From Candidatus Binatia bacterium (GTDB lineage Bacteria > Desulfobacterota > Binatia > Bin18): a DNA stretch of 64,000 nucleotides. A program made the translations under genes and the position numbers. The stretch covers positions 23,672-87,671 of the forward strand of contig JAJEFA010000018.1 in assembly GCA_022820725.1 (NCBI GenBank), read 5' to 3'. Below the pieces are notes generated by a model, which saw only the letters and a list, made by a program, of their open reading frames with translations, ran no database searches and was not told where the DNA came from. Positions 16,030 through 25,035 of this stretch are shown in pieces (within the stretch, counting starts at the first letter, position 1; the number at the start of each line of letters is the position of its first letter).

Positions 16030-18048
16030 ATGACTAACGTCCGCGTTGCCGTTGATATTGGCGGTACTTTTACCGATGTCTGTGTTCTCGACGAAACCAC
16101 GAATGCGCTGCACATTGCAAAAGTCCCTTCCTCCAGGGATCCCATTGACGCAGCGCTGGACGGGCTCGACAAGGCCGGCATTGCGCTCTCCGATGTGACA
16201 CTGTTCGCGCACGGCACCACGGTTGCAACCAACGCGCTGATCGAGCGCAACCTGCCCCACACCGCCATGGTCGTCACCGAAGGCTTTCGCGACGTTATCG
16301 AAATTGGCCGGTCCACGAAAGAAGACTTATGGGACGCCTACCGTGATAACCCCCCGCCGTATATCCGCCGGCGGGACCGCCTGCCTATTGCGGAGCGCAC
16401 CGATTCCTCGGGCAGGGTAGAGAAGCCGATTGATGTCGCCGAGGCGCGCACGCTTGCGGCGAAACTGCGCAAACGCAAATACGAGGCCGTGGCCATCTGC
16501 TTTATGAACTCGTTCGCGAACATGGCGAACGAGCAGGCACTGAAGGCTATTCTTGAAGAAGAACTGCCTGGGGTAGCCATCTCGACGTCGGCCGAGGTCC
16601 TGCCCGAGATTTTTGAGCACGACCGGTTTTCCACGGCAGTCGTCAACGCCGTGCTGCACCCGGTGATCGGGGCCTATACCCTGCGTCTGCAAGAGCGGCT
16701 GAAACAGGGCGGCTATACCAGTGATGTGCTGCTCCTCCATAGCGGCGGTGGGGTGATGACACCCCAGGGGGTTGGCTCGCAGGCTGCGCGCCTGGCAAGT
16801 TCCGGTATTGCAGCCGGCGCTATCGCAAATCGCTATATCGGCAACCTGTGCGGATTTCCCAACTCGATAGGATTCGATATGGGTGGCACCAGTACGGACG
16901 TGTCGCTCGTGTGGGACTCGCAGATGTTGACGACCCGTGACTGGCATATTGAGCACGGACATCCGATCTGTTTTCCGAGTATCGATATCAAGACCATTGG
17001 AGCCGGGGGTGGCTCGATTGCCTGGATCGATGAGGCGGGCTCGCTCCGTAACGGCCCGCAGTCGGCCGGCTCCATCCCGGGTCCCGCCTGCTATGGGCGC
17101 GGCGGCGAGAATCCCACCAATACCGATGCCAACCTGGTCCTGGGGCGTTTGGGTGGAGACTTGGTCGGCGGGAACCTCGATCTCGACCTGGCTCGCGCGA
17201 CCGCGGCGATTGAGCAAAAAATTGCGCGCCCCCTCGGCATGGATGTGAAGACCGCTGCCAGGGCAATTCTCAATGTTGCGAACGCCAATACGGCGGACGC
17301 CATTCGTCTGGTGTCTATCATGCGCGGCTACGACCCCCGCGACTTCGCGCTTATTGCCTTCGGTGGGGCCGGACCGCTGCACGGGGTCGCGTTGGCTACA
17401 GAGCTTTCCATCCCGACGGTCATCGTCCCACCCCACCCCGGGGTGACCTCTGCCATGGGCTGTCTGCTGGTTGACATCCAACACGATCTCCTGACGACCT
17501 ATCTGGTCGATACGGCACAGGCCGACCCCCAGGCAATAGAAGCGGAGTTTCGACTGCTCGAAGCGGAGGCGCACGCGCGGCTGACCAAAGAGGGGGTTGC
17601 GGGCAAGGACATCATCCTCAAACGGACGGTCGACATGCGCTATAGCGGCCAGTGGCGGTCGCTTGCCGTAGCTGTCGGGACGCCCTTTACCAGTGTGCAG
17701 GAGGCCGTTGACGCTTTCGGCGCGGCGCACGAGCGGGAATATAACTACCGGCGTGCCGGCGCCGGTATCGAGATCTTTCGCCTGAACCTGACGGCGGTCG
17801 GGTTGACGCCCAAGGCTGAACTGGCCAGACACGTCGCTGTCACGACCAGACCCGAGCCGCGCGCCTGGCGTAGGGTTGGGTTTGATGACAATTCGCTGGA
17901 GACTCCGATTTACTGGCGGGACGACTTGTCGAGTGGAACGGAACTGCCCGGGCCGGCCGTGATCCAGCAGCTCGACTCGACCACCCTCGTGCCGCCAGGG
18001 GCTACGGTTACGGTTGACCCGTGGTTGAATCTCGCCATTACGGTCTGA
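16030..18048 (+). CDS. hyuA: HyuA-type hydantoinase/oxoprolinase subunit A
   Basis: 672 aa, in the family size range. The actin-like ATPase fold is marked by VAVDIGGTFTDVCVL at the N terminus, AHGTTVATNALIER near 60-75, SIGFDMGGTSTDVSLVWD near 280 and AFGGAGPLHGVALA near 448. HyuA/HyuB enzymes include ATP-dependent hydantoinases, 5-oxoprolinases, and acetone and acetophenone carboxylases. They all phosphorylate a carbonyl. The partner HyuB gene follows after 16 nt. Start supported by GAGGG. Which of the family reactions applies is not decidable from sequence. Confidence 0.88.
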   Translation: MTNVRVAVDIGGTFTDVCVLDETTNALHIAKVPSSRDPIDAALDGLDKAGIALSDVTLFAHGTTVATNALIERNLPHTAMVVTEGFRDVIEIGRSTKEDLWDAYRDNPPPYIRRRDRLPIAERTDSSGRVEKPIDVAEARTLAAKLRKRKYEAVAICFMNSFANMANEQALKAILEEELPGVAISTSAEVLPEIFEHDRFSTAVVNAVLHPVIGAYTLRLQERLKQGGYTSDVLLLHSGGGVMTPQGVGSQAARLASSGIAAGAIANRYIGNLCGFPNSIGFDMGGTSTDVSLVWDSQMLTTRDWHIEHGHPICFPSIDIKTIGAGGGSIAWIDEAGSLRNGPQSAGSIPGPACYGRGGENPTNTDANLVLGRLGGDLVGGNLDLDLARATAAIEQKIARPLGMDVKTAARAILNVANANTADAIRLVSIMRGYDPRDFALIAFGGAGPLHGVALATELSIPTVIVPPHPGVTSAMGCLLVDIQHDLLTTYLVDTAQADPQAIEAEFRLLEAEAHARLTKEGVAGKDIILKRTVDMRYSGQWRSLAVAVGTPFTSVQEAVDAFGAAHEREYNYRRAGAGIEIFRLNLTAVGLTPKAELARHVAVTTRPEPRAWRRVGFDDNSLETPIYWRDDLSSGTELPGPAVIQQLDSTTLVPPGATVTVDPWLNLAITV

Positions 18049-18064
18049 GAATGAGGATGAAATC

Positions 18065-20044
18065 ATGACCAAATTACCCGCGCTCGGCACCACTCTCGAC
18101 CCGGTGACCTTCGAGGTGTTGCGCAACGCTTTCGTGAACATCGTGGATCAGATGGCGGAGCAGGTGCGTCGGACCTGTTACTCCTTCGTGGTCTACAATC
18201 GCGATTTCTCTAACGCGCTGTGCGATGCCGAAGGGAATACCGTGGCCCAGGGAAACCAGGACCTGGCAGCCCACGTCGGGACTCTGCACTACACCTGTAA
18301 GGCGGTCATTGACGAGTTTGGCGACGATATCCATCCGGGGGATGTCTTTCTGGTCAATGATCCGTATGCAGGCGGGACGCATTTCAACGATACCCGGGTG
18401 CTGTTACCGATTTTTGTTGACGGCCGGCTCATCGCCTGGAGCCAGGCGAACGGGCACTGGGCGGATATGGGCGGCAGCGTGCCGGGGTCGTTTGATGTCA
18501 GCGCACGCGAGATGTTCAAAGAGGGTATCCGCGTGCCACCGGTCAAGATCTGGCGGCGGGGCGAGTACTGTGGCGATGTGGCGCGCCTGGTAGCCAAGAA
18601 CACCCGTGACCCCGATGCCATCATCGGCGATATGGATGCCCAGACCCAGGCAACGCGTATTGCTGAGCGCGAAATTCTTCGCTTGTGCGATAAATATGGT
18701 GTTGAGACTATTATCACCGCATTTGCAGAAGTTCAGGATTACGTCGAACGCGCGATACGTCTCCGCCTGAGCGAGCTGCCTGACGGATCGTGGGAGACGG
18801 TCGATTTTGTCGATCAGGACCCGGCCGGACAAGAAGGGATGATCCCCATCCGGGTCAAACTGACGATCAGGGGTGATGAGGCGGAATTCGACCTCAGCGG
18901 TTCTCACCCCACAATAGGCTCCATCTACAACTGTGCCTTCGGAGGGACCTTTGCCGGTATTGTGTCCGGTATGAAAACATTTTTTCCAGACGTCCCGCTG
19001 AACGCCGGGTTGTATCGGACCGTCAAGGTCATTGTTCCCGACGATACCATCGTCAGTGCGCGCTGGCCGGTGGCGGTATCCGGCTTTGTCATGGGCTTCG
19101 AGAAAATCATGAACGCGATCTTTGAGCTGTTCTCCGCTCTCATGCCGGAGCGGGCTATGGCGTGTGCCTTTAACATCGAGTATTTGCAAACCGGCGGCTA
19201 TGACGCCCGCGGAGATGACCGTTCCTATTTCATGCTGTATGACTGGCTGTCCGGTGGCTGGGGTGGCCGGAACGGCCGGGACGGGCTCGGTGTGACAGCC
19301 TCGTGTTTTGGCGTGGGCTTGATGATCCAGCCGGTTGAAGGCCAGGAACGGCTGTGCCCGGTTCGGACCGACCGTTTTGAGATCGTCACCGACAGCGCCG
19401 GCCCTGGAGAATGGCGGGGTGGCGTTGGGCTCGACAAAGGCGGCACCATCCTGGACGTGGAAAACTGCGTGTTCTCCTATTTTTGCGACCGTGAACGGTC
19501 GATCGTGTGGGGTATTGAGGGCGGCCTCCCGGCGCGTCCGCACGGGCTCTGGCTTGAACCACCGGGTGAGGAGGCGCGCTTCCTGGGCGCGGTGTTCTCG
19601 AATGTTCCTGTACATACCGGAGCGCGTTTCTGGCGGGGAACCTCGGGCGGCGGAGGCTATGGTGACCCGCTCAAACGTGACCCGCAAAGGGTGCTCGAAG
19701 ATGTCGTGGATGACTATGTGTCGGTCGAGCGGGCACGCAAAGACTACGGCGTTGTGCTCAAGGTCATCGACGAGGACCTGGCCGAGTACGAAATCGACGC
19801 AACCGCAACCCGGGCAGAACGCCGACGGATCGCCGCGCAGCGCAAGTGCTGGCTGGAGGAGGACCCCCAGCAGGTTGCCGAGCGCTTCCGCACGGGTCAA
19901 CTCGACCTGTACGACGTGATTCGCCAGTATGGAGTCATCTGTGATTGGGGGACGGGTGAGTTATTGCCCAACTCGACCCACGCCTTTCGTCAGATGATGA
20001 AAACGCGGAGTGTGCCGCACTGGGCTGATGAGTCAGATGTATAA
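18065..20044 (+). CDS. hyuB: HyuB-type hydantoinase/carboxylase subunit B with C-terminal extension
   Basis: 659 aa. The N-terminal DPVTFEVLRNAF and the strongly conserved NDPYAGGTHFNDTRVLLP (about 98-115) identify HyuB. Further matches are SGSHPTIGSIYN and the C-terminal GGGGYGDPLKRDP then VLEDVVDDYVS. Typical HyuB subunits end about 30 residues after GYGDP; here about 120 more residues follow, ending in VPHWADESDV, with a stretch CDWGTGELLPNST. The tail resembles extensions in carboxylase-type members, but I cannot identify a domain. It should form a complex with HyuA. The aminotransferase gene starts 34 nt downstream. Confidence 0.88.
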   Translation: MTKLPALGTTLDPVTFEVLRNAFVNIVDQMAEQVRRTCYSFVVYNRDFSNALCDAEGNTVAQGNQDLAAHVGTLHYTCKAVIDEFGDDIHPGDVFLVNDPYAGGTHFNDTRVLLPIFVDGRLIAWSQANGHWADMGGSVPGSFDVSAREMFKEGIRVPPVKIWRRGEYCGDVARLVAKNTRDPDAIIGDMDAQTQATRIAEREILRLCDKYGVETIITAFAEVQDYVERAIRLRLSELPDGSWETVDFVDQDPAGQEGMIPIRVKLTIRGDEAEFDLSGSHPTIGSIYNCAFGGTFAGIVSGMKTFFPDVPLNAGLYRTVKVIVPDDTIVSARWPVAVSGFVMGFEKIMNAIFELFSALMPERAMACAFNIEYLQTGGYDARGDDRSYFMLYDWLSGGWGGRNGRDGLGVTASCFGVGLMIQPVEGQERLCPVRTDRFEIVTDSAGPGEWRGGVGLDKGGTILDVENCVFSYFCDRERSIVWGIEGGLPARPHGLWLEPPGEEARFLGAVFSNVPVHTGARFWRGTSGGGGYGDPLKRDPQRVLEDVVDDYVSVERARKDYGVVLKVIDEDLAEYEIDATATRAERRRIAAQRKCWLEEDPQQVAERFRTGQLDLYDVIRQYGVICDWGTGELLPNSTHAFRQMMKTRSVPHWADESDV

Positions 20045-20078
20045 CTGATGCGTATATAGACCAACGGAGGAACGAACC

Positions 20079-21473
20079 ATGAACGAGTCAGGAACGCTAA
20101 CGCCGCTCGGCAGGCGCGACCTTGCCAGCGTGTTTCACCCAATGGCCCAGATCGCCACACTGAACGAACAGGGTCCGCTGATGATCGTGCGGGGTGAAGG
20201 GATTTATGTGTGGGACGAAGACGGCAAGCAATATATTGACGGGCTGGCCGGACTCTGGTGCACGTCACTCGGCTATGGCAACGAAGAGCTTGCCCAGACG
20301 GCCTACGAGCAGATCAAGAAGCTGTCCTATGGCCATCTTTTCGCCGACAAGAGCCACGACACGGCCATGCAGCTCGCGGAAAAGCTCAAGGCGGTGGTGC
20401 CAGGTGGATTTTCTAAAGTCTTTTTCGGTCTCTCGGGTTCCGACGCAAACGATACGCAGATCAAGCTCATGCGCTATTACAACAATGCCATCGGGCGACC
20501 TGAGAAGAAAAAAATCATCGCCCGGAACAAAGCCTACCACGGCGTGACGTTCGCCGCGGCCAGCGCGACCGGTTTAGCCCCCTTTCATCAGGGATTTGAC
20601 CTGCCGGTCGAGAGTTTTCTGCACACCGACTGTCCGCACTACTACCGCTTTCATGAGCCGGGCGAAAGTGAAGAGGACTTTACCACCCGGCTGGCCGATA
20701 ATCTGGAGCAGCTTATCCTGGCGGAAAACCCGGATACGGTTGCGGCGTTTATTGCCGAACCGATTATGGGCGCTGGGGGTGTGCTGGTGCCGCCGGATTC
20801 CTATTTCCCAAAGATCCAGCAGGTGCTGAAAAAATACGATGTCCTATTCATCGACGACGAGGTCATCACCGGCTTTGGCCGGACGGGCAACCCTTTCGCC
20901 GCCCAGACCTTTGATCTTGAGCCGGCCACCATCTCCCTGGCCAAGTCGCTGACCTCGGCCTATCTGCCGTTGAGCGCGGTCATGATCCCCGAGTTCATCT
21001 ATCAGGCGGTTGCCGAGGTGAGTAAAGAATGGGGGATATTCGGTCATGGCTTTACCTATAGCGGTCATCCCGTCTCGGCCGCACTGGGACTCAAGGTGCT
21101 CGAAATCTATGAAAGAGACGGCATCTTCGAGCGGGCGGCCCGGCTCGGTGAGCAGTTTCAGGCCCACCTGCAACAGCTGGCCGACCATCCGCTGGTCGGC
21201 GAGGTACGCGGCAAGGGTCTGGTTGGTGCGTGCGAGCTGGTTATGGACAAGACGACCGGTCAGGCTTTTGATCCAGATGCCGCAGTCGGGAAATACGGCC
21301 TGGCCCGCATGAAAGACAACGGCCTGATTTCCCGGGCCATCGGCGATACGCTGGCGCTGTGTCCGCCGCTCATTGTCTCTGCAGATGAGGTGGACGAGCT
21401 CTTCGTACGTTATACAAAGGGACTGAATGAGACCCTGGACTGGGTCACGCGCCAGGGGTTGCTGGCGGCCTGA
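20079..21473 (+). CDS. class III PLP aminotransferase (omega-transaminase type) 1
   Basis: 464 aa. N-terminal VWDEDGKQYIDGLAGLWCTS, PLP-phosphate loop GLSGSDAND near 124-132, AYHGVTFAAAS, the Asp that binds the pyridine nitrogen in LFIDDEVITGFGRTG near 257, and the Schiff-base lysine K289 in LAKSLTSAYLPLSA. Close in layout to beta-alanine/pyruvate-type and putrescine-type enzymes. GGAGG precedes the ATG. Last gene of the hyu transcript, it may remove an amino group released by HyuA/B, or make an amine; substrate unknown. A second class III enzyme lies near 49 kb. Confidence 0.88.
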   Translation: MNESGTLTPLGRRDLASVFHPMAQIATLNEQGPLMIVRGEGIYVWDEDGKQYIDGLAGLWCTSLGYGNEELAQTAYEQIKKLSYGHLFADKSHDTAMQLAEKLKAVVPGGFSKVFFGLSGSDANDTQIKLMRYYNNAIGRPEKKKIIARNKAYHGVTFAAASATGLAPFHQGFDLPVESFLHTDCPHYYRFHEPGESEEDFTTRLADNLEQLILAENPDTVAAFIAEPIMGAGGVLVPPDSYFPKIQQVLKKYDVLFIDDEVITGFGRTGNPFAAQTFDLEPATISLAKSLTSAYLPLSAVMIPEFIYQAVAEVSKEWGIFGHGFTYSGHPVSAALGLKVLEIYERDGIFERAARLGEQFQAHLQQLADHPLVGEVRGKGLVGACELVMDKTTGQAFDPDAAVGKYGLARMKDNGLISRAIGDTLALCPPLIVSADEVDELFVRYTKGLNETLDWVTRQGLLAA

Positions 21474-21585
21474 ATCCAGGCGCGCTGTCTTGATGGCCGC
21501 GATTCTCTGCCCTGGCCTGAACGATTGTCGCCCTAGAGGCGAGACTCTGAAGGGGTTCTCACGAGCCTCTCTCAGCGGGTCGCCC

Positions 21586-22506
21586 TCAACTTGTGTTCTG
21601 AATAAACTGCTGAATGAGTGCGACCAAAGTCTCCGGCGCGTCTTCCTGACAGAAATGTCCGGCTTGAGACAACTCAACAACCGGGGCACCTGGAAACTGA
21701 GCCTGAAATTGTTCTATGGTCGCCTGGGCCGGCAGCGCCTGATCAAGCATACCCTCAGCCAGCATGACTGGCTTTTGTTTGATGGCGGCTATAGCTGCGG
21801 CGTCGCCAACCTCAAATAATTTGGCTCGACCCGTAAAAATGTCAATTGGAAATTCAATCGCGCCTTTGCACTCCTCGCGTGTACCAAACGGTGCGCTATA
21901 GGCCGCAACCCAGGTATCGTCAACAATGCCCAGATTCTCGAATCCGATCAGCTTCATCATACTCAGCACAGTGACACGCAGACTACCCAGCACGATGGGC
22001 AGGGAGCTATCTTTAATCGCTGGGCCAACCCAGCGAAACCACCGCGAATCAAGGCTGATCGCCATACGCTCTTCTGTCCCCGGCTCATAAATGGGCAGGA
22101 TCGTATTCATGATAAATAGGCGCCTCACCCGCTCGGGGTGGCGCAGAGCATAGGCTCCGCCAATAAGCCCACCCCAATCCTGCAGGACTAAGGTCAGGTT
22201 TTGGACATCTAAGGCGTCGTTGAGCAGAGCTTCAAGATTCGCCACATGGGTGAGATACGTATACTCTCGATCCTGAGGGGTTTCACTTTTCCCAAAGCCC
22301 ATGTGGTCAGGCACAATGACACGATGGGTTGTGGAAAGCGGTGGGATGAATTTGCGGTACAAATACCCCCAGGTCGGTTCGCCATGGAGGCAGACAATAG
22401 GGTCCCCCGATCCCTCATCGACATAATGCATGCGAAAGCCAGGTGCAGTCGTAAAGTGTGGGGTGAATGGAAAGGTCCCCCTAAAGGTCTCGTTCGCCTC
22501 AATCAT
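21586..22506 (-). CDS. haloalkane dehalogenase-like alpha/beta hydrolase
   Basis: 306 aa. HGEPTWGYLYRK (41-52) forms the oxyanion side, and the nucleophile elbow VLQDWGGLIGG puts Asp110 at the nucleophile with Trp111 next to it, the hallmark of haloalkane dehalogenases. The catalytic His is in QAGHFCQEDAPE near residue 284. Expected reaction: hydrolytic cleavage of a carbon-halogen bond through an alkyl-enzyme ester. Some epoxide hydrolases also use an Asp nucleophile, but the HGEPTW and DW pattern favours dehalogenase. AAGGAAG precedes the start. It is convergent with the aminotransferase and follows the Gfa-like gene on the minus strand. Confidence 0.82.
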   Translation of the reverse strand: MIEANETFRGTFPFTPHFTTAPGFRMHYVDEGSGDPIVCLHGEPTWGYLYRKFIPPLSTTHRVIVPDHMGFGKSETPQDREYTYLTHVANLEALLNDALDVQNLTLVLQDWGGLIGGAYALRHPERVRRLFIMNTILPIYEPGTEERMAISLDSRWFRWVGPAIKDSSLPIVLGSLRVTVLSMMKLIGFENLGIVDDTWVAAYSAPFGTREECKGAIEFPIDIFTGRAKLFEVGDAAAIAAIKQKPVMLAEGMLDQALPAQATIEQFQAQFPGAPVVELSQAGHFCQEDAPETLVALIQQFIQNTS

Positions 22507-22556
22507 AGATACTTCCTTTGCTGACCTCGCCCGAGAGCGAGGTCACGGAGAGCGTA

Positions 22557-22988
22557 TTACTCTGGCAACACATCGCCGGAGCCGCCCATTTCGGCCGGTA
22601 CATCTTTCTGTTTGACAATGCCGTCGTGGATACGCAGCACGGTTTCCTCGTAGAAGACGTGCACGCCGGGCTGAAAAGGAAGATCCGGTATAATGGCCGC
22701 ATACACATCGGTCAGGCCCATGCCGGGATGCTCGGTGAATAGATGACCGCCGCAGGCCTTACACCACTTGCGATGACTGTTGTCGGTCTTGGCATAAGTC
22801 CCAATATTATCCGCTCCCTGGGTGACCTGCACCGCATCGGGCGGCCACAAGGTAAAGGCGTTGACCGGCCCCGCCGACCAGTGGCGGCACGACTCACAGT
22901 GGCAGTAGCCCATCGCCGCGGGGGCGCCGGTGACGGTCAACTGCACGGCTCCACAAAAACAGCTCCCATTATAAGTGTTCTCACCCAT
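22557..22988 (-). CDS. GFA/CENP-V family zinc protein (glutathione-dependent formaldehyde-activating type)
   Basis: 143 aa. Cysteine pattern C10-x-C12, C29-x-C31-xx-C34 and C76-xx-C79 in SCFCGAV, YCHCESCRHW and KWCKACGGH gives the two zinc sites of the Mss4-like fold. Members may bind glutathione adducts; function outside Gfa itself is mostly unknown. The start is set by AGGAGGAGAAAG; the frame is open 33 nt further upstream without better signal. It lies 50 nt upstream of the dehalogenase gene on the same strand, so a role in handling reactive C1 or halide products is possible. Confidence 0.8.
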   Translation of the reverse strand: MGENTYNGSCFCGAVQLTVTGAPAAMGYCHCESCRHWSAGPVNAFTLWPPDAVQVTQGADNIGTYAKTDNSHRKWCKACGGHLFTEHPGMGLTDVYAAIIPDLPFQPGVHVFYEETVLRIHDGIVKQKDVPAEMGGSGDVLPE

Positions 22989-23201
22989 CTTTCTCCTCCT
23001 GTTGGTTTGCGGTTTCTCCAATCCCTTGCCTCCTTGTTACCTAGCCTCGCAGGGCTGGCCTCGCAACCCCGCGTCGTCGCGGCGTACTCCGTACAGGACA
23101 ACGGTTACCCGATATTGCTCTCAGGCTGGTTGCCAGATAAATATATGGTGCTCTCAGCCAATATCAACGATCAGACAAAGAGCATCAAAGGAGGTCTGTG
23201 C

Positions 23202-24926
23202 ATGCACGAGATAGTCATTCGTGGCGGAAAAATTGTTGACGGAACGGGGAGGCCGGCTTTTACCGGTGACGTGGCCATTGCCGATGGGCGTATTGTCGCT
23301 GTCGGCAAAGACCTGGGAAGCGCAAAGCAGACGGTGAATGCCGATGGGCTGCTGGTCACACCGGCCTGGGTCGACGCGCATACCCACTATGACGGCCAGG
23401 TGGCCTGGGACGAACAAATGACCCCGTCGCTCTGGCACGGCGTTTCGACCGTGGTCATGGGAAACTGCGGTGTGGGCTTTGCGCCGGCCACACCGGATCG
23501 TCACGAGTGGCTGATCGGTCTCATGGAGGGTGTCGAAGACATTCCCGGTCCGTCATTATCGGCTGGACTGCCCTGGGGTTGGCAGAGCTTTGCCGAATAC
23601 CTCGATGTGCTGGATGGCATGCCCCGCACCCTGGACGCGGGTGGCATGATTACCCACGGTGCGGTGCGGGCTTTTGTCATGGGCGAACGCGGAGCAAAGA
23701 ACGAGCCCGCGACCGAAGAGGACATCGCCAAGATGGCAGCCATTGTCAAAGACGCCGTCCTCGCCGGTGCACTCGGCTTTTCAAGTTCACGGACTCTGGT
23801 GCATACGGCTAATGACGGCGAACCAGTCCCCGGCACGTTTGCCCATGAAGATGAGTTGATCGGGATTGCCCGGGCCGTGCGCTCAACCGGACGCGGTATT
23901 CTGGAGATGGTCCCGCGCGGCATTGCCGGCGAAGACCCGGACCTGCTGCAAGAAGTGGATATGATGATCCGGGTCTCCCGGGCGACGGGCTGTCCGCTGA
24001 CTTTCCTCCTGCCTCAGAACAATAGCTATCCCACCCAATGGCATGAGGTTATGGCAAAATGTACCGCCGCGGTGGAAGGGGGTGTGCCGATCACGCCGAT
24101 GGTGTTTGTGCGCCCGGTTTGTGTGCTGTTCAGCTTCCAGGGGGAGAATCCGTTCGAATATCTACCGAGTTTCCAACCGCTGAAAAAACTGTCTCACGAC
24201 GAGAAGATGGCCGCGCTGCGGAAGCCCGAGTTGCGCCAAAAGCTGCTCACGGAACAAGACCCCCACACCACCGGGATGTCCCTGCTGTATCAGAATGCGC
24301 GGGTCTGGGAGCGCACCTATCCCATGGGTGAGGAACTGAGCTACGAGCCGAGCGCTGACCGGAGCGTAGCGACGATTGCCAAGCGTGAAGGCCGCAGCCC
24401 ACGCGAGGTGATCTATGATCTGATGCTCGAACAAAACGGTCGGGCTTTTCTGATGTATGCCGCAGCCGGCTATGCGGACGGCAATGCCGACTCGCTCCAC
24501 CAGCTGATCTGCGATCCCATTACGGTGATGGGCGGCAGCGACGCGGGCGCGCACGTACGTCAGATTATTGACGCGGGTGTCCCCACCTATGCCCTGACCC
24601 ACTGGACGCGGGACAAAGCCGAGGATGATCCCAAGCGCTTGCCGCTGGAGTTTGTGGTCAAGAAACTCACCCACGATGGTGCGCGTCTGTTTGGCATGCA
24701 GGATCGCGGCACGCTTGAGCCGGGGGCCAAGGCTGATGTGAACCTGATTGATTATGATAATCTGAGCGTCAGTCATCCCGAGATGGTCTACGACCTGCCG
24801 GCCGGTATGCCGCGCCTGATGCAGACCGCTCAAGGCTATGAGAAAACCTATGTGAGCGGCGAAGTCGTGCAAGAAAACGGGAAAGACACGGGCGCCCGGC
24901 CAGGGCGTGTTGTCCGCAGTGCGTAA
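23202..24926 (+). CDS. D-aminoacylase-type amidohydrolase (amidohydrolase_3) 1
   Basis: 574 aa. N-terminal beta-sandwich with VIRGGKIVDGTG, metal motif VDAHTHYDGQ (H60, H62), the family Cys in VMGNCGVGFAP, HEDELIGIARAVR in the barrel and catalytic Asp in MGGSDAGAHVRQI near 446. The C terminus LEPGAKADVNLIDYD closes the sandwich domain. N-acyl-D-amino-acid deacylases and relatives hydrolyse amide bonds with a zinc centre. The start is fixed by AAAGGAGG 7 nt upstream; the much longer open frame upstream is antisense to the Gfa-like gene and is not coding. An LLM oxidoreductase follows. Confidence 0.88.
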   Translation: MHEIVIRGGKIVDGTGRPAFTGDVAIADGRIVAVGKDLGSAKQTVNADGLLVTPAWVDAHTHYDGQVAWDEQMTPSLWHGVSTVVMGNCGVGFAPATPDRHEWLIGLMEGVEDIPGPSLSAGLPWGWQSFAEYLDVLDGMPRTLDAGGMITHGAVRAFVMGERGAKNEPATEEDIAKMAAIVKDAVLAGALGFSSSRTLVHTANDGEPVPGTFAHEDELIGIARAVRSTGRGILEMVPRGIAGEDPDLLQEVDMMIRVSRATGCPLTFLLPQNNSYPTQWHEVMAKCTAAVEGGVPITPMVFVRPVCVLFSFQGENPFEYLPSFQPLKKLSHDEKMAALRKPELRQKLLTEQDPHTTGMSLLYQNARVWERTYPMGEELSYEPSADRSVATIAKREGRSPREVIYDLMLEQNGRAFLMYAAAGYADGNADSLHQLICDPITVMGGSDAGAHVRQIIDAGVPTYALTHWTRDKAEDDPKRLPLEFVVKKLTHDGARLFGMQDRGTLEPGAKADVNLIDYDNLSVSHPEMVYDLPAGMPRLMQTAQGYEKTYVSGEVVQENGKDTGARPGRVVRSA

Positions 24927-25035
24927 AGCGCCTTGTCTTCAGATAATGGGAGTGGACATCCTGCCCGCTCCCGCTTCTCTTCCCAAGAATCGATCATTCC
25001 CATCTTGACTGCACGAATCAGAAGGAGGGCAACGT

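Noticed and set aside
16327..18141. A 604-codon open frame antisense to hyuA
   Set aside because: HyuA on the other strand has all family motifs. The antisense translation is low in complexity and matches nothing I recognise.
18404..19900. A 498-codon open frame antisense to hyuB
   Set aside because: Same reasoning: it lies wholly inside a well supported gene and has no start signal.
22743..23201. An N-terminal extension of 153 codons for the first D-aminoacylase-type enzyme
   Set aside because: The family fold starts at the ATG with a perfect AAGGAGG. The extension is antisense to the Gfa-like gene and its promoter.
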